A stretch of DNA of 19,705 bases. It comes from JBQCDV01 sp051960855. GTDB lineage: Bacteria; Actinomycetota; Actinomycetes; JAJZTN01. The notes under the pieces were generated by a model, which had not been told where the DNA came from, made no database searches, and saw only the letters and a list, made by a program, of their open reading frames with translations. Positions 8,269 to 14,440 of this stretch are shown here, piece after piece. The stretch lies in contig JBQCDV010000242.1 in the NCBI GenBank assembly GCA_051960855.1, positions 1 to 19,705 on the forward strand. The letters are read 5' to 3'. The translations under genes were made by a program, and so were the position numbers. Position 1 is the stretch's first letter. Every line of letters begins with the position of its first letter.

Positions 8269-8278
8269 CCTCTCCTCT
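8269..8278 (-). promoter_or_regulatory. Ribosome binding site deciding the GTG start of the FAD subunit
   Basis: On the minus strand AGAGGAGAGG (8278-8269) is strongly complementary to the 16S anti-Shine-Dalgarno end and lies 8 bases before GTG 8260. No comparable site precedes the in-frame ATG at 8311, so the GTG is preferred. Confidence 0.7.
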
Positions 8279-8315
8279 GGCATGGCACGCAGCGATGGAA
8301 ACTTCTGACAACGAC

Positions 8316-8357
8316 CGACGGGGGCGATGCAGCAGACCTGCTGCACCGCCCCCGTCG
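8316..8357 (-). terminator. Hairpin terminator after the nucleobase permease gene
   Basis: Two 20-base arms (8316-8335 and 8338-8357) are inverted repeats with one exception, which becomes a G-U wobble when read as minus-strand RNA but an A-C mismatch as plus-strand RNA. The stem is GC-rich with a tiny loop. It lies 15 bases past the permease stop at 8373 and before the molybdenum hydroxylase operon. The downstream minus-strand sequence is only mildly U-rich, so it may act as an actinobacterial hairpin terminator or as a transcript 3'-end stabiliser. Confidence 0.75.
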
Positions 8358-8372
8358 GGAGCCCCTCACCTG

Positions 8373-9842
8373 CTAATGACGCTCGGTGGTCTCCGGGTAG
8401 GGGTCCGGCTCCGCGTACATCCCGGGCTCGTTGAGCACCAGGCTGGTGCCGCTCTGCGCGGCCGCATCCGACATGTGCTTCGGCGCGAGGACCCGCGCGA
8501 CGTGCCAGCCGACAACCGTGACGATCGTGCCGAGGGCGATGCCCGACAGCTCGAAGTTGTCGGTGAACTTGATCGACGTGTTGCCGATGGCGATGATGAT
8601 GCCCGCCGCCGTCGGGACCAGGTTGATCGGGTTGGCGAAGTCGACGTTGTTCTCTTTCCAGATCTTCGCGCCCAGCAGGCCGATCATGCCGTAGAGGACC
8701 ACGGTGATGCCGCCGAGCACGCCGCCGGGCGTCGCCGACACCAGGGCCCCGAACTTCGGTGAGAGACCGAAGATGATCGCGACGATCGCCGCGACGAAGT
8801 ACGCCGCCGTCGAGTACACGCGGGTCGCAGCCATGACGCCGATGTTCTCGGCGTAGGTCGTCGTGGGAGAGCCACCGACGGACGTGGCGATGATCGTGCC
8901 GACGCCGTCCGCGGCGATCGCCCGGCCCATCATCGGGTCGAGGTCGGTCTTGGTCATCTCAGCGACGGCCTTGACGTGGCCGGTGTTCTCGGCGATCAGG
9001 GCGATGACCGCCGGCAGCACCAGCAGGATGAACGCGAACTTGAACTCCGGGAAGTGCCAGCCGACGGCGGTGGCGCTGGTCTTGTCGGGGAAGCCGAACC
9101 ACGAGGCCTGCTTGACCCCGTCCCAGTTGACGCGCCAGTGCGTCGTGACCTTGCCGGCACCGGCGTCGTAGGCCGTGATCTGACCGAAGACGCGGTCGAA
9201 GCCCCACGAGACGACGTAGCCGATGACGAGGCCGAGGAAGATCGCGATGCGGCCGAGGAAGCCGCGGAAGCCCACGCTCATGGCGATGACCGCCACCATG
9301 ACGATCAGCGCGACCCACTGGTCCTGCGGCCAGTAGACGGTGGCGACGACCGGCGCGAGGTTGAAGCCGATCAGCATGACGACAGCGCCGGTCACGACCG
9401 GGGGCAGCACGGCGTAGATGGCGCGGCTGCCCAGGACGTGGATGAGGACGCCGACGATGGCGAGGACGACACCGGCGACCAGGATCGAGCCGGTCACCAG
9501 CGGAGCGATGTCCGCGACGGTCGCGCTGGGGTTGTCCTTCTTGATCTGGGCGCCGATCGCGGCGACACCGCCGACGAAGGACGCCGAGGTGCCGAGGTAG
9601 CTCGGCACCTTGCCCTGCACGATGAGCAGGAAGCAGATGGTGGCGATGCCACTCATCATGATCGCGAGCTGCGGGTTGAGGCCCATGATGATCGGGAACA
9701 CGAACGTCGCACCGAACATCGCGACGACGTGCTGCGCTCCCAGACCCACGGTCTTGCCCCAGGACAGCCGCTCGTCAGGTCTGACGACGTCGTTGGGGCC
9801 GAGCGAGTGCCCGTCCCCGTGCAGCTTCCATCCGATGGCCAT
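8373..9842 (-). CDS. uraA: NCS2-family nucleobase permease, uracil permease (UraA) type
   Basis: A 489-residue membrane protein with about 14 hydrophobic segments. The NCS2 signature is clear and of the UraA/PyrP/RutG type: Glu285 in LIAENTGH and Glu332 in TTTYAENIGVMAATRVYS correspond to the two substrate-binding glutamates of UraA. Xanthine permeases (XanQ type) have a different motif there. It probably imports uracil or a related nucleobase with a cation across the cytoplasmic membrane. The ATG at 9842 has GAGGAGG about 6 bases upstream. It reads in the same direction as the molybdenum hydroxylase operon, separated from it by a hairpin terminator, and follows the PucR gene. The hydrophilic C-terminal tail (about 455-489) is Pro/Glu-rich. 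Family is certain; the exact base transported is inferred and could be another oxo-heterocycle. Confidence 0.93.
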   Translation of the reverse strand: MAIGWKLHGDGHSLGPNDVVRPDERLSWGKTVGLGAQHVVAMFGATFVFPIIMGLNPQLAIMMSGIATICFLLIVQGKVPSYLGTSASFVGGVAAIGAQIKKDNPSATVADIAPLVTGSILVAGVVLAIVGVLIHVLGSRAIYAVLPPVVTGAVVMLIGFNLAPVVATVYWPQDQWVALIVMVAVIAMSVGFRGFLGRIAIFLGLVIGYVVSWGFDRVFGQITAYDAGAGKVTTHWRVNWDGVKQASWFGFPDKTSATAVGWHFPEFKFAFILLVLPAVIALIAENTGHVKAVAEMTKTDLDPMMGRAIAADGVGTIIATSVGGSPTTTYAENIGVMAATRVYSTAAYFVAAIVAIIFGLSPKFGALVSATPGGVLGGITVVLYGMIGLLGAKIWKENNVDFANPINLVPTAAGIIIAIGNTSIKFTDNFELSGIALGTIVTVVGWHVARVLAPKHMSDAAAQSGTSLVLNEPGMYAEPDPYPETTERH

Positions 9843-9967
9843 GCCGCCCCTCCTCGGGCTTGCCGTCGTCGACCGCGTCGGGCGGCTCGCCGGCCGCGCC
9901 GCCGTCGGTCTCAGGCGTCTGTGGTGGACCGGCCCCCCGACCGGTGTGGTGGCCGTACGCGAGTCGA

Positions 9968-9981
9968 GTGACGCGCGTCAC
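9968..9981. promoter_or_regulatory. Perfect 14-base palindrome upstream of the permease (candidate operator)
   Basis: GTGACGCGCGTCAC is identical to its reverse complement. It lies 126 bases before the permease ATG, in the 263-base gap between permease and PucR genes, a position fitting a dimeric regulator. No other copy was noticed in the window. Function not shown. Confidence 0.4.
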
Positions 9982-9992
9982 GAGCCGATCCG

Positions 9993-10010
9993 TAGCGTGC
10001 CGGAACGCTA
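9993..10010 (-). promoter_or_regulatory. Imperfect 18-base palindrome with a possible -10 element for the permease
   Basis: TAGCGTGCCGGAACGCTA is symmetric at 16 of 18 positions. On the minus strand it contains TAGCGT (10010-10005), which fits TAnnnT and equals the -10-like element before the PucR gene. If used, the transcript would start near 9998 with a leader of about 155 bases. It could instead be a regulator site; both roles may overlap. Confidence 0.35.
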
Positions 10011-10105
10011 GTCCCACCGGGGGGAGGCTTGACGGCACATCTTTCACAATTCCTGCGGTGATCGTCGGCGAATTCGCACAAAGCGAGGTGCTCGGACGCG
10101 GTGCG

Positions 10106-11956
10106 TCACCGCCGGACGGCTACCTCGTCGCGCATCGCCACGATCTGCAGGGCCAGCATCAGGTCGAGCCGCTTGGCCGGGTCCCGGGTGAACGGACCCA
10201 GCACGCGCTCGAGCTTCGAGATCCGGTAGCGCAGGGTGTTGTAGTGGAAGTGCAGCTCGCGCGCGGCCTCGGCCACGTTGAGGTTGCGGTCGAGCAGCAC
10301 CTGCAGGGTGCGGCGGAGGTCGGTGGCCTCCGGGTCGGTCGGGTGGGCGAGCTCGCGCAGCGTCTCCTGCACAAACGCCTCGACCTCCCGGCCGTCCGGC
10401 AGCAGGCTCAGCAGCCGGAGCACCCCGAGATTGTCGAAGTGCGTGAGCGCGGCACTCCCCCGCAGCTGGCGGCCTACCCGAACGGCGGTGCGGGCCTGCT
10501 CGTACGCGGTCGGCAGCGCGTCGGTGCCTCCCGACGCCGGCGATACCACCCGGCTCACTCCGGTGGAGAAGGGCCGTCGGCCCCCGCCGCCGTCGCCGGA
10601 GACCGCTTGCACCAGCTCGCGGACGATGCGCTCGAGAGTGTCGGGGTTGGTGACGCCGATGAGCGCGACGACCTCGCGTCCGAAGCTGGCGACCGGCGCA
10701 TGCGGGTCGCGAGAGGCGAGCACCGTCTGCCAGGCCGCCGCGAAGCGCTCCCGGGCTGGGCGGACGCTGACGCCCTCGGCCCAGCTGCCGCCGGGTCCCG
10801 CGGCTCCGTAGCCCGCTGGGCCGGACGACCCGGAGCTCCCCTCACGGTCGAGCTCGGCGACGACGACCGCGACCGGCCGCGACAGGTCCCAGTCGAGGGT
10901 CGCCGCATGAGCGATGACGTCGGCCGGGCTGCCGGCTCGGCCAGACAGGACGTCTCGGAGAAAGTCGCCGCGGTACTTCTCCTGCACGGCCGCGACGGCG
11001 AGTGCCCGGGTGACGGCGAGGGCGGCGACGCTGGAGGCGCCCTCGAGCAGGTGCACATCGGCCGAGCCGAGCAGCCCGTCGCCGAAGGCGATGAGACGGC
11101 CGTGGTCCAGGGACCCGGCGAGGATCGGCACGACCGCGTGGCTGCCGCGCAGTCCGTCGTGCTCACTCACCCCGCGCGGCTCCCGCTCTGTCCGGAAGCG
11201 GCCGGAGACCTCGAAGCATGGCCCCGCGAGCAGCTCGGCGAGCCGGTCAGGGTCGCCGGCCTGGGCGAGGATCCGGCCGTCCGGAGTCGTGATCATGACC
11301 GTGGCGCTGAGCAGCTCCGCGAGCCGGTGGGTGACCTCGGGCACGCCGCCGCCGGCGAGAACCGTCGCGACCAGGGCCCGGTGGACCTCCTCCGAACGAG
11401 CGAGCACAGCGGCCTGGTGGTCGAGGACGTCGGTGAGGACGGCGTCGAGCACGTCGTCGAAGGCCACGTGCTCCGGCAGCCGGATCACCGGGAAGCCCAG
11501 CTCGTCGGCGCGGCGCACCATCGCGGCGGGGATCTCCTCCAGGTACCGGCCCAGCTTCACGGCGAGCGCGGCGACGCCCCGGGCTTCGAGGGAGTTCACG
11601 AGGTCGGGCAGGGCCGCGACGTCCTCGCGCAGCGGGTAGCCGGTCGTGAGCAGCAGCTCGTCGGGCTTGACCCACGGCAGGATGTCGGGGACCTCCATGA
11701 CGTTGAGCCGCGCCACTGGCCGGTCGAGGCCGCTGGCACCACCGAGGACGACGCTGCCCGCCAGGCTCGGCGACTCGAGGACAGTACGCAGGGGGACGCC
11801 ACGCATCAGCCGGCGAGACGTGGACGGGTCGGTCAGGGGCAGTCGCGACACGTCAGGGCCGAAGGCGCGTGACGCTCCTGACTCCGCACGCGCGGGAGGC
11901 ACGGTCCTTGGCGGAATCAGCGACGTCGATGGCGATCCCTTGGCAACTTCGCCCAT
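10106..11956 (-). CDS. PucR-family transcriptional regulator
   Basis: Up to 616 residues. From residue 51 the sequence MRGVPLRTVLESPSLAG starts a PucR N-terminal domain (to about 175), with MEVPDILPWVKPDELLLTTG and PVIRLPEHVAFDDV. A GAF-like/CdaR middle region follows (about 190-520), with a Gly/Ser-rich insert near 375-395. The C-terminal PucR helix-turn-helix (about 550-610) contains LNVAEAARELHFHYNTLRYR. PucR-type proteins control purine and related nitrogen catabolism genes, here presumably the flanking permease and all genes. Two starts compete. ATG 11956 has a TAGCGT -10 element 7 bases upstream and would be leaderless. ATG 11806 matches where the conserved domain begins; the 50 codons between them have more A/T at third positions (about 28% by my count, against 12% in the next 50). 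I keep the longer form with reserve. Confidence 0.92.
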   Translation of the reverse strand: MGEVAKGSPSTSLIPPRTVPPARAESGASRAFGPDVSRLPLTDPSTSRRLMRGVPLRTVLESPSLAGSVVLGGASGLDRPVARLNVMEVPDILPWVKPDELLLTTGYPLREDVAALPDLVNSLEARGVAALAVKLGRYLEEIPAAMVRRADELGFPVIRLPEHVAFDDVLDAVLTDVLDHQAAVLARSEEVHRALVATVLAGGGVPEVTHRLAELLSATVMITTPDGRILAQAGDPDRLAELLAGPCFEVSGRFRTEREPRGVSEHDGLRGSHAVVPILAGSLDHGRLIAFGDGLLGSADVHLLEGASSVAALAVTRALAVAAVQEKYRGDFLRDVLSGRAGSPADVIAHAATLDWDLSRPVAVVVAELDREGSSGSSGPAGYGAAGPGGSWAEGVSVRPARERFAAAWQTVLASRDPHAPVASFGREVVALIGVTNPDTLERIVRELVQAVSGDGGGGRRPFSTGVSRVVSPASGGTDALPTAYEQARTAVRVGRQLRGSAALTHFDNLGVLRLLSLLPDGREVEAFVQETLRELAHPTDPEATDLRRTLQVLLDRNLNVAEAARELHFHYNTLRYRISKLERVLGPFTRDPAKRLDLMLALQIVAMRDEVAVRR

Positions 11957-11969
11957 GCGGCGAACGCTA
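11957..11969 (-). promoter_or_regulatory. Candidate leaderless promoter of the PucR gene
   Basis: Minus-strand TAGCGT (11969-11964) is followed by 7 bases and ATG 11956, the spacing expected when transcription begins at the start codon. No Shine-Dalgarno sequence is present. It counts only if the long PucR start is the real one. Confidence 0.35.
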
Positions 11970-11978
11970 CCCCGCCGT

Positions 11979-11990
11979 TAACCTCGCGAC
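11979..11990 (+). promoter_or_regulatory. Candidate leaderless promoter of the allH-fdrA-allG operon
   Basis: TAACCT (11979-11984) fits the TAnnnT -10 pattern and is followed by 6 bases and GTG 11991. No Shine-Dalgarno sequence is present. It is divergent from, and 9 bases away from, the candidate PucR -10 element, so both promoters would share one short control region. No clear -35 hexamer is seen. Confidence 0.45.
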
Positions 11991-12959
11991 GTGGAATTGT
12001 GCGTCGCGGCCCATAGTGGCGCGCGTCCACTCCTCTGCGGACCCACACGCCGGCTCACTCCGCTCGCGGTGACACGGGCGGCGGTCATCCTGGGATCTCG
12101 GGACCTGCTGCCTCTCACGGTCGTCGCCGCCGACGGCGTCGCCCTGCCTGGGTCCCTTGTCCTGCCCCTGCCCACCGCGCAGCTGGTCCGCTCAGGTGCA
12201 CTGGCCGGCGTGGGGATCGGGACGGCGGCCAGAGTGGGCGAGGGACGGCTGACAATCGGGACGTTGCAGCTGCGAGTGGTGCGCTGGTGGTCTCTGCCGC
12301 GCTGCCGCCCCGAGGAGCGGCCCATCCCCGTCGGCGGCCTGGCCGCGGCGCGGCAGGAGCTCGAACGGCGCCGCTCCCGGCTGGCCTCGCTGAGTCCGCT
12401 GCCCGCCGAGGAGGCTCGGCTGTTGGGCCGAGGCGGCGCCTTCGCCTCAGCTCTGGTCGCGGACGATGAGCCCGCCGCCCTGACCGCAGCCGACGGCCTC
12501 CTCGGACTGGGCCCCGGCCTGACCCCGAGCGGCGACGATGTCATCGCCGGAGTGCTGGTCGCCCTGCAACGGCTGCGGCCCGGGTGCGTCGACCGCGGTG
12601 TCGCCGACGCTGTCCTTTACCGTGCGTGGGAGCGCACGACGCCGGTGTCGGCCTCCCTGTTGCACTGGGCCGCGCGGGGCGACGCGACCGCCGCGCTGCT
12701 CGGCTACCTCGATGCCCTCGCCGCGGGCGCAGACACCCGCGGGGAGCTCGACCGCCTGGAGCGGGTGGGCCACAGCAGCGGACTCGACCTCGCCGTCGGC
12801 GCGCTCGCCGGCGCCAGTGCCCTCTCTGCCAGCGCCCTCGATGCCGGTGCCCTCTCTGCCGGTGCCCTCGATGCCGGTGCCCTCTCTGCCAGCGTCCTCG
12901 AGCCCAGCGCCTCCCCTGGAACCCGTCCCCGTGCCCGCCTGACAGGAGCCCCGCGATGA
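11991..12959 (+). CDS. allH: AllH-like DUF2877 protein (putative oxamate carbamoyltransferase subunit)
   Basis: A 322-residue protein. The DUF2877 core motif LLGLGPGLTPSGDD sits at 170-183, followed by SASLLHWAARGD (220-231) and VGHSSG (259-264). In E. coli the homologues AllF, AllG and AllH (FdrA, YlbE, YlbF) have been reported to form a catabolic oxamate carbamoyltransferase, which turns oxalurate and phosphate into oxamate and carbamoyl phosphate. The same three families occur together here. The start is GTG 11991, apparently leaderless; an N-terminal AVILGSRDLLPL segment resembles the family's start, so the true start cannot be far downstream. Residues 275-304 are an in-frame repeat of Ala-(Ser/Gly)-Ala-Leu-(Ser/Asp) units beyond the conserved domain, an oddity of this copy. 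The stop overlaps the fdrA ATG by 4 bases. Confidence 0.88.
   Translation: MELCVAAHSGARPLLCGPTRRLTPLAVTRAAVILGSRDLLPLTVVAADGVALPGSLVLPLPTAQLVRSGALAGVGIGTAARVGEGRLTIGTLQLRVVRWWSLPRCRPEERPIPVGGLAAARQELERRRSRLASLSPLPAEEARLLGRGGAFASALVADDEPAALTAADGLLGLGPGLTPSGDDVIAGVLVALQRLRPGCVDRGVADAVLYRAWERTTPVSASLLHWAARGDATAALLGYLDALAAGADTRGELDRLERVGHSSGLDLAVGALAGASALSASALDAGALSAGALDAGALSASVLEPSASPGTRPRARLTGAPR
12813..12902 (+). repeat. Coding minisatellite: six 15-base tandem units at the 3' end of allH
   Basis: Six consecutive 15-base units related to GCCGGTGCCCTCTCT lie in the allH reading frame. They alternate between ...CTCTCT and ...CTCGAT endings, giving a 30-base higher-order period repeated three times; the last unit has diverged. 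They encode five-residue Ala-Gly/Ser-Ala-Leu-Ser/Asp repeats. Replication slippage could add or remove units without a frameshift. Confidence 0.9.
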
Positions 12960-14440
12960 GCCAGCCGTTCCGCACCGTCGAGGTCAGCAGCGGGGCCTAC
13001 GCCGACTCCGTCACCCTCATGCAGGTCAGCCAGCAGGTGTCCCGGCTGCCGGGCGTGCAGGCAGCGATGGTGGCCATGGCCACGGAGCTCAACGCGGAGC
13101 TGATCCGTGGGATGGGCTTCGACATCCCCCCGACAGCAGGACCAGCCGACCTGCTCGTCGCCGTGGCCGCGGACGACGAGGCCGCGGCCACGGCCGCCGT
13201 CGTCGAGGCCGCCCGCCTGCGCGCCGCCTCTGCGGGCGGCTCCGCAGGTGGCGGGCGTGACGAGGCACCCGCTCGCACGGTCCGCACGGCCGCGCACCGC
13301 GCGGGCGCGGACATCGCGGTGATCTCGCTGCCGGGGCGCCTCGCTTTCGCCGAGGCCATGGACGCGATCGAGTCGGGCCTGTCGGTCATGTTGTTCAGCG
13401 ACAACGTCCCCCTCGACCAGGAGATCGCGCTCAAGGACGCGGCCGAGCGGCACGGGGTGCTCGTCATGGGGCCGGACTGCGGCACTGCCGTCGTCAACGG
13501 CGTCGGGCTCGGCTTCGCCAATGTCGTGCAGCCCGGCTCGGTCAGCCTCGTGGCCGCCAGCGGCACGGGTGCCCAGCAGGTGCTGTCCCTGCTCGACGCC
13601 GCCGGTGTCGGTGTCACTCACTGTCTCGGGGTCGGCGGCCGGGACCTGTCCGCTGCCGTGGCCGCCCGCTCCACCCGCCGGGCGCTGGTCGCCCTGGACT
13701 CCGACCCCGGCACCGACCTGGTCGTGGTCGTCTCCAAGCCGCCGGCATCCGAGGTCGCCGAGCGCGTGAGGAGTGAGGCGGGGGACCTGCACACGCCGGT
13801 CGAGTTCATGCTGCTCGGTCCGGGGCAGCCGGACCTGACCGCAGGCGTCGAGCGTGTCCTCGACCGGGTCGGAGTGTCGCGGCCCGCCGGAGGCTGGCCG
13901 CGCTGGCTGCCGGAGCGAGCGCGCTCGGCGCGACCCGGGGTGCTGCGCGGCCTGTTCAGCGGCGGCACCCTGTGCGACGAGGCGATGGTCATCGCTGCAG
14001 GGGAGCTCGGGCCCATCGCCAGCAACATCCCGCTGCAGCCGGACTGGGGCGTCGGCCCCGAGCTCGACTCTCCCGGTCACCTCATGCTCGACTTCGGCGA
14101 CGACGCCCTCACCCAGGGCCGCGCCCACCCGATGATCGACCCGAGCCTGCGCCTCGAGCGGCTCGCGGCCGCGCTCGCCGAGCCGACCACCAGCGTCGTT
14201 CTGCTGGATGTGGTGCTCGGGTACGCCGCTCACCCCGACCCTGCCTCCGAGCTCGCTCCCCTGGTGGCGGGGTCCGCCGTGCCCGTTGTCGTCTCACTGT
14301 GCGGGACCAGCGGCGACCCGCAGGGTCTGGCCACGCAAGCCGAGACCCTCGCCCGCGCGGGCGCCGAGGTCTACCTGTCCAACGCCGAGGCGGCGCGCCG
14401 CGCCGTCGCGCTCGTCACCGCAGCGGAGGCAGCAGCATGA
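12956..14440 (+). CDS. fdrA: FdrA/AllF family protein (putative oxamate carbamoyltransferase subunit, acyl-CoA synthetase-like fold)
   Basis: A 494-residue protein. Succinyl-CoA synthetase-like Rossmann elements are visible: MGPDCGTAVVNGVGLGFAN (171-189), ASGTGAQQVLSLLDAAGV (201-218) and GVGGRDLS (225-232). An FSGGTLCDEAM segment near residue 340 and HPMIDPSLR near 385 are usual in FdrA proteins. In E. coli this protein (AllF) is reported as part of the AllFGH oxamate carbamoyltransferase acting late in allantoin degradation. I chose ATG 12956 because it overlaps the allH stop by 4 bases and has AGGAG (12944-12948) 7 bases upstream. The frame stays open upstream as a shadow of allH. A short Gly/Ala-rich insert (92-101) is the only irregularity. 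Its stop overlaps the allG ATG by 4 bases. Confidence 0.93.
   Translation: MSQPFRTVEVSSGAYADSVTLMQVSQQVSRLPGVQAAMVAMATELNAELIRGMGFDIPPTAGPADLLVAVAADDEAAATAAVVEAARLRAASAGGSAGGGRDEAPARTVRTAAHRAGADIAVISLPGRLAFAEAMDAIESGLSVMLFSDNVPLDQEIALKDAAERHGVLVMGPDCGTAVVNGVGLGFANVVQPGSVSLVAASGTGAQQVLSLLDAAGVGVTHCLGVGGRDLSAAVAARSTRRALVALDSDPGTDLVVVVSKPPASEVAERVRSEAGDLHTPVEFMLLGPGQPDLTAGVERVLDRVGVSRPAGGWPRWLPERARSARPGVLRGLFSGGTLCDEAMVIAAGELGPIASNIPLQPDWGVGPELDSPGHLMLDFGDDALTQGRAHPMIDPSLRLERLAAALAEPTTSVVLLDVVLGYAAHPDPASELAPLVAGSAVPVVVSLCGTSGDPQGLATQAETLARAGAEVYLSNAEAARRAVALVTAAEAAA

Noticed and set aside
9843..10000. Purine- or pyrimidine-sensing riboswitch in the permease leader
   Set aside because: I could not find a recognisable aptamer core; only short GC-rich hairpins such as ACCGG/CCGGT are visible.
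10068..10077. GCGAATTCGC palindrome downstream of pucR
   Set aside because: Only 10 bases, single copy and unsupported by position; chance occurrence is likely.
9860..11872. 670-codon plus-strand open frame opposite pucR
   Set aside because: No motif, Gly/Arg/Glu-rich, antisense to a clear PucR protein.
12813..12902. CRISPR-like repeat array
   Set aside because: Units are contiguous 15-mers in frame with allH and have no spacers.
12704..14233. 509-codon minus-strand open frame opposite allH/fdrA
   Set aside because: Low-complexity Gly/Arg/His-rich product, antisense to conserved FdrA sequence, with no start signal or motif.
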